Below the pieces are notes generated by a model. The model was not told the DNA's origin. It did not search any database and saw nothing but the letters and a program-made list of their open reading frames with translations. A DNA stretch of 64,000 nucleotides, taken from the NCBI GenBank assembly GCA_024349765.1, contig AP026073.1:6448001-6512000 (forward strand). The letters run 5' to 3'. The stretch is from Streptomyces nigrescens (lineage in GTDB: Bacteria; Actinomycetota; Actinomycetes; Streptomycetales; Streptomycetaceae). The stretch's first letter is position 1. Every line of letters starts with the position of its first letter. Shown piece by piece: positions 41,958-50,429 of the stretch. Both the position numbers and the translations under genes were made by a program.

Positions 41958-44900
41958 CTATCGGCCTTCCGGGGGACGCCGGTCGTCGGTCTCGCCCCGC
42001 AGGATGCGTTCGAGTCCGGCGCGGCCGGGGAGGCGGGCGGGCCGGACGATCTCGCCGGTGCGGACGTAGAGGAAGGCGGCGCCGACGGCGGACGGGGGCA
42101 GGCCGTGCCGTTCGGCCCAGGCGAGGCGGTAGATGGCGAGCTGGAGGGGGTCGGCGGTCTGGGTGCGGCCGGTCTTCCAGTCGATGATCTCGTAGCGGTC
42201 GCCGTCGGGGCCGCGCTCCTTGTAGACGGCGTCGATCCGGCCGCGGATCACCCGTCCGGCGAGGATCAGCTGGAAGGGCGCCTCGACGCGGTGGGGGGTG
42301 CGGTGGGCGTACGGGGTGCGGGCGAACGCCTCCTTGAGGGTTTCCAGGTCGTGTTCGTCGGTGATCCGGTCGGCGTCGGGCACGTCGGCACCGGGCTCGT
42401 CGGCGCCCGGCAGCTCGTCGGGGCCGAGCAGTGGCAGGGCGAGCTCTTCGAAGCGGGACTCGACCCAGGCGTGGAAGCGGGTGCCGCGGCGGGCGCCGGG
42501 CTGGGGCGGGCGCGGCATGGGGCGGGCCAGCTCGCGGGCGAAGCCGTCCGGGTCGGCGGCGAGGCGGAGCAGCTGGGTGGCGCTGAGTGCGGCGGGCAGC
42601 GGGACCTCGCGGACGGTGGCGCGGGAGCGGCGCAGCTCGTCGGCGAGCGCCTCCAGGTCGCGGTCCCAGGAGCCGAGGATGCGGCGCTCCTCGGGGAGCA
42701 GCGCGTGCGGGCCGGTGGCCTCGTTGTCCCCTTCGTCCTCGCCCTCGTCCTGGTGGGCGGGGGCCGGGGTGGTGAGGTCCGGTTCGGCGGTGCGCTGGGC
42801 GCCGATGCGGGGCCGCGGGGGCGCGGCGGCCGCACCGGGATCGCCCTCGACGCCCGGAACGTCCTGCATGCCCGTAACGTCGTCGAACGGGTCCGCCTCG
42901 GGGATCGTGAACGGGTCCGGTTCCTCGAACGGGTCGGCCTCGGGCACGCCGTACGCCTCGTCGTCCTCCGGCAACCCGTACGGGTCGTCCTCCGGCATGC
43001 CGTACGGGTCGTCCTGCCACTCCTCCTCCGGCGGGGCCGGCGGCCACTCCGGGTCGTACGCGGGGGAGGGTGCGGGGAGGGAGGGGGCGGCGGGCGGCTG
43101 GGCGGCCTGATGGCGGGCGAGGTGGGTGCGGACCGCGGCCGCCGCGGTGCGGCGGCGGGTCAGGGCGGCGGGGTCGAGCGGCAGCGGCCAGGCCTGTTCG
43201 GCGGCGGCCTCGGCGAGGGTGGGGTTCTCGGCGTCCTCCTCGGGCGGGTCGGCCCAGTGCTCGATCTCGCCGTGGCCGGCCTCGCAGTGTTCGCGCAGCG
43301 CCTCCAGGAAGGCGGACGGGCCGCGCGGCCGCTTCTGGTGGGGGCCCCACCAGTGGCCGGAGCCGAGCAGCAGGGAGCGGGGGCGGGTGAAGGTGACGTA
43401 GCCGAGGCGGAGTTCCTCGGTCTGCTGGTGGTGCTTCATCGCCTCCTTGAAGTCCTTGAGGCCGCGGGCGGCCCACTCCTCGACGTCGGGGAGGGTGGCG
43501 GCGTCGCCGCGGAGGGCGTGCGGCAGGACCTTGGCGCGGCTGGTCCAGGACTCGCGGGACTGTTCGCTGGGGAACTGCTTGGCGACGAGGCCGGGGACGG
43601 CGACGACGTCCCATTCGAGGCCCTTGGACTTGTGGGCGGTGAGCACCTTGACGGTGTTGTCGCCGCCGGGGAGGGAGCTGTCGAGGCCCTTCTCGTACTG
43701 GACGGCGGTGCGCAGGAAGCCGAGGAAGGCGAGGAGGGTTGCGTCGCCGTCGAGGGATTCGCCGCCCTGTTTGGCGGCGAATCCGGCGGCGATGTCGAGG
43801 AAGGTGCCGAGGGTTTCGCGGCGGCGGGCGGCGAGGGCGTGCGGGGACGCGGAGAGTTCGACCTCGAGGCCGGTGGTGGCGAGCACCCGGTGGAGGACGT
43901 CCATGAGCGGGTCGCCCAGGGAGCGCCGGAGGTCGCGGAGCTCGGCGGCGAGGTGGGCGAAGCGCACCCGTGCTTCGGAGGAGAACGGCAGGCCGTCGTC
44001 GGTGCCGTCGGCCTCCAGGAAGGTGTCGAGGGCGTCGGCGAGGGAGAGGGTCTCGGCGGGGTCGGTGCCTTCGACGGCCGCGGCGAGGCGTTGTGCGGGG
44101 TCGTCGGACGGGCCGCCGTGGTGGACGAGGGTGCGGGCGCGCCGCCCGAGGAGGGCGAGGTCGCGGGGGCCGATCCGCCAGCGGGGGCCGGTCAGGAGGC
44201 GGACGAGGGAGGCGTTGGCGGTCGGGTCCTGGAGCACGTCGCAGACGGCGACGAGGTCGGCGATCTCGGGGAGGTGCAGCAGTCCCGAGAGGCCGACGAC
44301 CTCGACGGGGATGTCGCGGGCGACGAGTTCGCCCTGGATGTGGGCGAAGTCGCCGGCGGTGCGGCACAGGACGGCGATCTCGCCGGGTGGGGTGCCGGTG
44401 CGGACGAGGTGGGCGAGGGAGTCGGCGAGCCAGCGGAGTTCTTCGGCGTGGGTGGGCAGCAGGGCGCAGCGGACCGTGCCGTCGCGTTCGGCGCCGGGGG
44501 CGGGGCGGAGCGCTTCGACGCCCTCGTGCATGCGGCGGAGCGGGGCGGCGAGGCCGTTGGCGAGGTCGAGGAGGCGGCCGCCGCTGCGGCGGTTCTCGCT
44601 GAGGGCGTAGCGGTGGGCGGGGGTGCCGTCCGCGAAGGGGAAGTGGGCGGGGAAGTCGTCGAGGTTGGCGACGGAGGCGCCGCGCCAGCCGTAGATGGCC
44701 TGGCAGGGGTCGCCGACGGCGGTGACGGCGTGCCCGGTGGGGGTGCCGTTCGCGGCGCCGAAGAGTCCGGAGAGCAGGAGTCGCTGGGCGACGGAGGTGT
44801 CCTGGTACTCGTCGAGCAGGACGACCCGGAATTCGTCGCGCAGGATCCGGCCGACCTCGGGTCGGGTGGTGGCGAGGGTCGCCGACTGGGCGATCTGATC

Positions 44901-45629
44901 ACCGAAGTCGAGCAGATCGCGGCGGCGCTTCTCGCCGCGGTAGGCGGCGACGAGGTCGAGGAGCTCCAGCCGGGCGCGGGCGGTGTCGGGGACCTTGCGC
45001 AGGTCGGCGTTGGTGAGCTTGACCCCGTCGAGGGCGGCGAGCAGGCCGGTGTCGTACGCGCGGAGCTCGGCCGGGTCGACGAGGTGCTCGGCGAGCTCGG
45101 CGTCCAGGGCGAGGAGGTCCTCCACGAGGGAGGGCAGGGAGGTGGTGAGCGCCGGGTAGGGGCCGGGGGCGGTGCGCAGGGTGCGGGCGGCGAGCTGGAA
45201 GCGGGTGGCGTCGGCGAGCAGCCGGGCGCTGGGTTCCAGGCCGATGCGCAGGCCGTGGTCCTTGAGGAGCTGGCCCGCGAAGGCGTGGTACGTCGAGATG
45301 CGCGGTTCGCCGGGATCGGCCTCGGCGCTCCCGGGCACGGGCTCCGGGTCGGTCACCCCGGCCCTGACGAGGGCGGTGCGGACCCGCTCGGCGAGCTCGC
45401 CGGCGGCCTTGTTGGTGAAGGTCAGCCCGAGCACCTGCTCGGGGGCGACCTGCCCCGTGCCGACCAGCCACACCACCCGCGCGGCCATCACCGTGGTCTT
45501 ACCGGACCCGGCCCCGGCCACGATGACCTGCGGCGCGGGCGGCGCGATGATGCACGCCGTCTGCTCCGGGGTGAACGGGATCCCGAGGAGCTCCTTGAGC
45601 TGCTCGGGATCGGAAATACGCGATGCCAC
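41958..45629 (-). CDS. adnB: AdnB-like ATP-dependent helicase-nuclease
   Basis: The product has 1223 residues. UvrD-type motor: Walker A AGAGSGKTT near 37, DEYQDTS near 290, QAIYGWRGAS near 320, HKSKGLEWD near 670. A region rich in Asp, Pro and Tyr (about 860-930) separates it from a RecB-type nuclease whose motifs are GRIDAVY, then IIDWKTG, then QLAIYR near the C-terminus. AdnAB resects double-strand breaks. GTG at 45629 (VASRISDPEQL) is chosen by homology; the frame is open further upstream through the repeat spacer, with poor ribosome sites. Confidence 0.92.
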   Translation of the reverse strand: MASRISDPEQLKELLGIPFTPEQTACIIAPPAPQVIVAGAGSGKTTVMAARVVWLVGTGQVAPEQVLGLTFTNKAAGELAERVRTALVRAGVTDPEPVPGSAEADPGEPRISTYHAFAGQLLKDHGLRIGLEPSARLLADATRFQLAARTLRTAPGPYPALTTSLPSLVEDLLALDAELAEHLVDPAELRAYDTGLLAALDGVKLTNADLRKVPDTARARLELLDLVAAYRGEKRRRDLLDFGDQIAQSATLATTRPEVGRILRDEFRVVLLDEYQDTSVAQRLLLSGLFGAANGTPTGHAVTAVGDPCQAIYGWRGASVANLDDFPAHFPFADGTPAHRYALSENRRSGGRLLDLANGLAAPLRRMHEGVEALRPAPGAERDGTVRCALLPTHAEELRWLADSLAHLVRTGTPPGEIAVLCRTAGDFAHIQGELVARDIPVEVVGLSGLLHLPEIADLVAVCDVLQDPTANASLVRLLTGPRWRIGPRDLALLGRRARTLVHHGGPSDDPAQRLAAAVEGTDPAETLSLADALDTFLEADGTDDGLPFSSEARVRFAHLAAELRDLRRSLGDPLMDVLHRVLATTGLEVELSASPHALAARRRETLGTFLDIAAGFAAKQGGESLDGDATLLAFLGFLRTAVQYEKGLDSSLPGGDNTVKVLTAHKSKGLEWDVVAVPGLVAKQFPSEQSRESWTSRAKVLPHALRGDAATLPDVEEWAARGLKDFKEAMKHHQQTEELRLGYVTFTRPRSLLLGSGHWWGPHQKRPRGPSAFLEALREHCEAGHGEIEHWADPPEEDAENPTLAEAAAEQAWPLPLDPAALTRRRTAAAAVRTHLARHQAAQPPAAPSLPAPSPAYDPEWPPAPPEEEWQDDPYGMPEDDPYGLPEDDEAYGVPEADPFEEPDPFTIPEADPFDDVTGMQDVPGVEGDPGAAAAPPRPRIGAQRTAEPDLTTPAPAHQDEGEDEGDNEATGPHALLPEERRILGSWDRDLEALADELRRSRATVREVPLPAALSATQLLRLAADPDGFARELARPMPRPPQPGARRGTRFHAWVESRFEELALPLLGPDELPGADEPGADVPDADRITDEHDLETLKEAFARTPYAHRTPHRVEAPFQLILAGRVIRGRIDAVYKERGPDGDRYEIIDWKTGRTQTADPLQLAIYRLAWAERHGLPPSAVGAAFLYVRTGEIVRPARLPGRAGLERILRGETDDRRPPEGR

Positions 45630-45681
45630 GTAAAAAACGGTAACGGCCCCCACTGACAATCCGCTGCGCTTGGCTGCTCCC

Positions 45682-46168
45682 CCACGTACCTGGCTTTCCC
45701 GCCGCGGGGCGCTGCGCTTTGCGGCGCCTCCCACGTACCTGGCTTTCTCGCCGCGGGTCTTGGTCGCCGTTGCGCGCTTTGCGGCGCCCCGCACGTACCC
45801 GGCTTTCCCGCCGCGGGGCTTGTTCGCCGTTGCGCCTGGCGGCGGGCGTGGTGTTGTCGGGTGCGGTGCCGGCCCTCCAGACTCCGTCCTCCGGTCCACC
45901 CCCTCCCGTGAGTGGGAGGTAAGAGCTGGTTGGGGGCGGGCGTGATCTGTTGCCCGCGCGCACGTCGGCACTACGTGCACCCCCACCGGCCTTAACTCTC
46001 CCTCCCCCGGGAGGGGACGGGCCGGAGGGGCCGGTTGTGTGGACGTAAAGCGTCAGCAGTCCACACAACCGGCCCCGGAGGCCCGTCACCGCACCCAACA
46101 ACCCACCCAGCCCGCCGCAGGCGCAACGGCGAACAACACCCGCGGCGGGACAGCCAAGTACGTACGGG
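45682..46168. repeat. Repeat-rich spacer between adnA and adnB
   Basis: Three direct copies of a 26-bp core beginning CACGTACC and ending CGCCGCGGG start at 45683, 45732 and 45792. The third extends to about 45874 and has an inverted copy at about 46080-46168, roughly 80 bp at about 80 percent identity by eye. Between the arms lie further small hairpins (CTCCC-GTGAGT-GGGAG near 45904) and a perfect 18-bp hairpin. The spacer is over 500 bases with no gene I can support. Confidence 0.85.
46027..46076. repeat. Perfect 18-bp hairpin in adnA-adnB spacer
   Basis: Left arm 46027-46044 (GGGGCCGGTTGTGTGGAC) and right arm 46059-46076 are exact complements around a 14-base loop. It could end the adnA transcript or be the core of a small repeated element. 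Confidence 0.85.
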
Positions 46169-49100
46169 TCATTCCACAACGTGGCGCCCCTCCGGCTGCG
46201 CGCTGCAAGACGCGCGGAACGCGCAGTGCGTGCAGTGCGTGCCCGTGGCCGGTGTGAAGCGTTCCTCCAGGACGCGGCCGGCGGCGGTGGCGAGGAGGTC
46301 GCCGACCCAGTCGCCGTCCGGCGGCGGCTGGGCCTGTACGGCGGGGAGCGCGTCGCCGCCCTCCTTCTGGGGGGCGCCGATGCGCAGGTGGACCAGTTCG
46401 GCGCCGCCGGGTTCGGGGGTGCGGCCGTCGAAGACGTCGTCGACCGCGCCTTCGCGGACCGCGAGCTGGTAGACGGCGAGCTGGGGGTGGCGGGCGACCT
46501 CGGGGCCGGTCGGTTTCTGCTTGCCGGTCTTGAAGTCGACGACGTAGGCCCTGCCCTGTTCGTCCGAGGCGACGTGGTCCATGCTGCCGCGGATGCGGAC
46601 CTCGTAGGTGCCGGCCCGGAGGGTGACGTCGAAGGGGTGCTCGGTGGCGACGGGGTCGCGGCCGAGGGCGTCGCGCTCCATGACGTGCCACCGCAGGAAG
46701 CGTTCGAGGGCGGCGCGGGCGTGGTCCTTCTCCTGGCGGGACTTCCAGGGGGCGTCGAAGGCGAGCCCGTCCCATACGGAGTCCAGGCGTTCCATGAGGA
46801 CGGTGAGGTCGGCGGGGGTGCGTCCGGAGGCGACCTCGTCGGCGAGGACGTGGACGACGTTGCCGAAGCCCTGGGCGGCGGTGGCGGGGCTGTCCGCCTT
46901 GACCTCGCGGCCGAGGAACCACTGGAGGGCGCAGGTGTTGGCGAGCTGGTCGAGGGCGCTGCCGGAGAGGACGACGGGCAGGTCGCGGTCGCGCAGCGGG
47001 ACCCGGCTGTGGGTGGGGTCGTTCATGCCCCACCAGGTGTCGGGGTGGGCGGCGGGCACCAGGGGGCGGTGGTCGTCGTCGTGCAGCGCGGCGAGCCGGG
47101 CGAGCCGCTGGGCGGCGGCGTCGCGCAGGGCGGGGCTGGCCGCGGGGTCGACGGTGGTGGCGCGGAGTTCGGCGACCAGTGCGGCGACGGAGAGGGGGCG
47201 GCGGGGGCGGCCGGTGACGTCCTGGGGGGTGACGCCGAGTTCGGTGAGGAACCGGGAGGGCTGGTCGCCGTCGTCGGCGGCGGCCTTGACGGCGGTGACG
47301 ACGAGGCGGTCGCGGGCGCGGGTCGCGGCCACGTAGAACAGCCGGCGTTCCTCGGCGAGCAGGGCTCCGGGGGTGAGGGGTTCGGCGAGGCCGTCGCGGC
47401 CGATCCGGTCGGCTTCGAGGAGGGAGCCGCGGCGGCGCAGGTCGGGCCAGAGTCCTTCCTGGACGCCGGCGACGACGACCAGCCGCCATTCCAGGCCCTT
47501 GGCGCGGTGGGCGGTCATCAGCCGGACGGCGTCGGGGCGGACGGTGCGGCGGGCGAGGGTGTCGGCGGCGATGTCCTGGGCGTCGAGTTCCTCCAGGAAG
47601 TTGAGGGCGCCGCGGCCGCCGGTGCGTTCCTCGGCGCGGGCGGCGGTCTCGAAGAGGGCGACGACGGCGTCGAGGTCGCGGTCGGCGTTGCGGCCGGCGG
47701 CGCCGCCGCGGCGGGCGGCGCGTTCCAGGCGCTGCGGCCAGGGGGTGCCGTCCCACAGTTCCCACAGGGCCTGTTCGGCGGTGCCGCCGCCGGCGAGGAG
47801 TTCGCGGGCCTTGCGCAGCAGCAGGCCGAGCCGCTGGGCGCCGCGGGCGTAGCCGGGGTCGTGGGCGACCAGGCGCTGGGGGTGGGCGAGGGCCCGGGCG
47901 ATCAGTGCGTCGGAGGGGGGCGGCAGGGCTGCGCCGGCGGCGCGTTCCTCCTCGCGCAGGGCGCGGCCGAGGCGGCGCAGGTCGGCGGCGTCCATGCCGC
48001 CGAGGGGGGAGGCGAGCAGGTCGAGGGCGGTGTCGGCGTCGAGCCAGCCCGGTGTGGTGGCGTCGGGGGCGTCCGGTTCCTGGCCGAGGGCGGCGTGGGC
48101 CGCGGCGCGCAGGGCGGTGAGCAGGGGGGCGACGGCGGGTTCGTGGCGCAGCGGGAGTTCGTCGCCGTCGATGTCGAGGGGGACGCCGGCGGAGGTGAGG
48201 GCGCGGCGGACGGCGGGGATGGAGCGGCCGCCGGCGCGGACGAGGACGGCCATGTCGCGCCAGGGCACGCCGTCCTCCAGGTGGGCGCGGCGCAGGATGT
48301 CGGCGACGTTGTCCAGTTCGGCGCCGGGTGTGGGGTAGGTGTACGCCTCGACGCGGCCGCCGTCCCGTACGGGCGTGGGTTCGCGGTGGGCGCGGACCTT
48401 GGCGGCCGGGAGGCGGGTGAGCGGCATCCGGTGGGTGAGCTGCCGGGTGGCGGTGAGCAGGGCGGCGCCGGAGCGGCGGGAGGTGCCGAGGACGGCGACG
48501 GGGGCGGGGGTGCCGTCGCCGCGGCGGAAGGTTTCGGGGAAGTCGAGGATGCCGTTGACGTCCGAGCCGCGGAAGGCGTAGATCGACTGGTCGGGGTCTC
48601 CGAGGGCGACGAGGGTGCGGCCGGGGGTACCGGGGGCGGCGGCCGCCGTGTGGTTGCCGGCGAGCGCGCGCAGCAGTCGTACCTGGGCGGCGTCGGTGTC
48701 CTGGTATTCGTCGACGTAGACGGCGTCGTAGGCGGTGGCCAGTTCGGCGGCGACGTCGGGGCGTTCGGCCAGGAGCACGGCGCGGTGGACGAGTTCGGCG
48801 TAGTCGAGGATGCCCTGGCCGTCGAGGACGTCGAGGTATTCGGCGAGGAAGCCGGCGGCGGCGTGCCAGTCGGGGCGGCCGGTGCGGCGGGCGAAGGCGC
48901 CGAGGGCGTCCGGGCCGAGGCCCAGTTCGCGGCTGCGGGCGAGCACGGCGCGGACCTCGTCGGCGAAGCCGCGGGTGGTCAGGCAGGCGCGGAGGTCGTC
49001 GGGCCAGCTGATCGCGGCCCGGCCCTCGCCGGCGAGCTCGGCCTGGCCCTGGAGGAGTTCGCGGACGACGAGGTCCTGTTCGGGGCCGGAGAGCAGCCGC

Positions 49101-49579
49101 AGCGGGTCGGCGAAGAGGTCGGCGTCCTGGTGGGCGCGGACCAGGGCGTAGCAGAAGGAGTGGAAGGTGGTGGCCTGCGGGATGCCGGCCGGTGCGGGCG
49201 GTGTCCCCGGCCCGTCGCCGTGTTTCCCGGGGCGGCGGCGCGGCTTCTCCAGGGTGCGCAGGCGGAGTGCGAGGCGGTCGCGGAGGTCGACGGCGGCCTT
49301 GCGGCTGAAGGTGAGGACGAGGATCCGCTCGGGGTCGGCGCCGTCCCGGACCCGGCGGGCGACGGCTTCGACGAGGGTCGTGGTCTTGCCGGTGCCGGGC
49401 CCGGCGAGGACCAGCAGCGGGCCGTCGCGGTGGTCAACCACGGCGCGCTGGGCTGCGTCCAAGGTGGGAGGGTCCACCCGTTCCGGCGGCGTGCGGACCA
49501 GTCGGTACGCGCCGGAGGCGTCCTGCCGCGCCGCCCGGCGGGGCTGCGTCGGCGGGACGGCCGAGAAGGAGGAGCTCAC
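46169..49579 (-). CDS. adnA: AdnA-like ATP-dependent helicase-nuclease with Fe-S cysteines
   Basis: The product has 1136 residues. UvrD-type motor: Walker A GPGTGKTT near 62, DEYQDTDAAQ near 300, QSIYAFRGSD near 345, AHRAKGLEWR near 690 and ATRARDR near 755. The C-terminal nuclease has GSMDHVA, then VVDFKTGK and QLAVYQL, plus cysteines (NTCALQW near 890 and CTHCAFRASC near the end) that fit a [4Fe-4S] clamp. It is the upstream subunit of AdnAB, as in Mycobacterium. GTG at 49579 has a poor Shine-Dalgarno. A Pro/Arg-rich N-terminus precedes the motor. Confidence 0.92.
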   Translation of the reverse strand: MSSSFSAVPPTQPRRAARQDASGAYRLVRTPPERVDPPTLDAAQRAVVDHRDGPLLVLAGPGTGKTTTLVEAVARRVRDGADPERILVLTFSRKAAVDLRDRLALRLRTLEKPRRRPGKHGDGPGTPPAPAGIPQATTFHSFCYALVRAHQDADLFADPLRLLSGPEQDLVVRELLQGQAELAGEGRAAISWPDDLRACLTTRGFADEVRAVLARSRELGLGPDALGAFARRTGRPDWHAAAGFLAEYLDVLDGQGILDYAELVHRAVLLAERPDVAAELATAYDAVYVDEYQDTDAAQVRLLRALAGNHTAAAAPGTPGRTLVALGDPDQSIYAFRGSDVNGILDFPETFRRGDGTPAPVAVLGTSRRSGAALLTATRQLTHRMPLTRLPAAKVRAHREPTPVRDGGRVEAYTYPTPGAELDNVADILRRAHLEDGVPWRDMAVLVRAGGRSIPAVRRALTSAGVPLDIDGDELPLRHEPAVAPLLTALRAAAHAALGQEPDAPDATTPGWLDADTALDLLASPLGGMDAADLRRLGRALREEERAAGAALPPPSDALIARALAHPQRLVAHDPGYARGAQRLGLLLRKARELLAGGGTAEQALWELWDGTPWPQRLERAARRGGAAGRNADRDLDAVVALFETAARAEERTGGRGALNFLEELDAQDIAADTLARRTVRPDAVRLMTAHRAKGLEWRLVVVAGVQEGLWPDLRRRGSLLEADRIGRDGLAEPLTPGALLAEERRLFYVAATRARDRLVVTAVKAAADDGDQPSRFLTELGVTPQDVTGRPRRPLSVAALVAELRATTVDPAASPALRDAAAQRLARLAALHDDDHRPLVPAAHPDTWWGMNDPTHSRVPLRDRDLPVVLSGSALDQLANTCALQWFLGREVKADSPATAAQGFGNVVHVLADEVASGRTPADLTVLMERLDSVWDGLAFDAPWKSRQEKDHARAALERFLRWHVMERDALGRDPVATEHPFDVTLRAGTYEVRIRGSMDHVASDEQGRAYVVDFKTGKQKPTGPEVARHPQLAVYQLAVREGAVDDVFDGRTPEPGGAELVHLRIGAPQKEGGDALPAVQAQPPPDGDWVGDLLATAAGRVLEERFTPATGTHCTHCAFRASCSAQPEGRHVVE

Positions 49580-49800
49580 GTGGATCGCCGGTCCTGAGGA
49601 GGGTGCTGGTCGTGGTGCGGATGCGGTGCGGGGCGCGCCGCCGTGCGGGGTGCCGGGATGGCCGGGGGCCGGGCGGCGGGGCCGTGGTGGCGTCCGGCGC
49701 CGGGAGGGCGGTGCCCGACGCTACGCCAGTCGGCGCCCGGGCCGCGGACCGGTCCGCGGGCCGCCGGGCCGGGAGGCGGCCGGTGCGGGCGCCGGGCGGC

Positions 49801-50241
49801 TCAGTCGTCCCACGGGGCGTCCCGCTCGTCCTGCCGGCCGTCCCAACGGGCGCGCCGCATATCGATCTTGGGTATGTGGTCGTCGCTCCCCTGCGACGCG
49901 GCCCGCAGCGGGGTGCCCTCGTCGCGGTAGTGGGCCAGGGCGCGCAGTTCGCTGCCGGGCAGCAGCCGCCCGTCGGCGCGCACCACCCGCCACCAGGGGA
50001 CCGCTCCGCCGTAGAGCGCCATCACCCTGCCGACCTGTCGGGGGCCGCCCACCCGTCGCCCACCACCGCCCTCCGCTGGAAGCCCTTCGGGCTGCCCCTC
50101 TTCTGCGAGATATTCCGCGACATCGCCGTACGTCATGACCCGGCCGGCCGGGATCAGCTCGGCGACGGAGAGCACCCGCTCGGCATAGGCGGGCAGCTCC
50201 CCGGCGTCGGCGCCGGGCGCCGTGTCTCCGGTACCACTCAT
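49801..50241 (-). CDS. Alkyltransferase-like (ATL) MGMT-domain protein
   Basis: The product has 146 residues and contains the MGMT DNA-binding domain (IPAGRVMTYGDVAEYL near 30, then GRVMALYGG). Where MGMT has PCHR with the acceptor cysteine, this protein reads PWWRVVR, so it cannot take an alkyl group and belongs to the ATL class that marks O6-alkylguanine for nucleotide excision repair. ATG at 50241 has AGG upstream. The last 25 residues are polar (KIDMRRARWDGRQDERDAP). It stands by adnAB as in Mycobacterium. Confidence 0.92.
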   Translation of the reverse strand: MSGTGDTAPGADAGELPAYAERVLSVAELIPAGRVMTYGDVAEYLAEEGQPEGLPAEGGGGRRVGGPRQVGRVMALYGGAVPWWRVVRADGRLLPGSELRALAHYRDEGTPLRAASQGSDDHIPKIDMRRARWDGRQDERDAPWDD

Positions 50242-50429
50242 TCGGTCCATCCTGCCGCACGGCACCGACAATGGGAGCGGACGCATGGTCCACCACCCTT
50301 CGGAACGCCGGCGGCGGCCGCCACCGGACCCGGCGCGGTGGCAGAGGTTCCGCTTCCCGTCACCCCGAAATGCACCCTGATGCCCCCCTCCACCGGTCGG
50401 CCGTGCCACCATCTTCCGGACGGTGACTG

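Noticed and set aside
41685-45656. A 1323-codon plus-strand frame opposite adnB
   Set aside because: Gly/Val/Ala-rich low-complexity translation antisense to a well-supported helicase-nuclease; the same applies to the 1138-codon frame opposite adnA at 46181-49597.
45682-45820. CRISPR-like array from the three direct repeats
   Set aside because: Only three imperfect copies with unequal spacing, spacers related to each other, and no cas gene nearby.
45630-45986. An N-terminal extension of AdnB through the repeat spacer
   Set aside because: The extra residues are translated repeats (KARYVGGAAKR-like) unlike the family, and no good ribosome site supports them.
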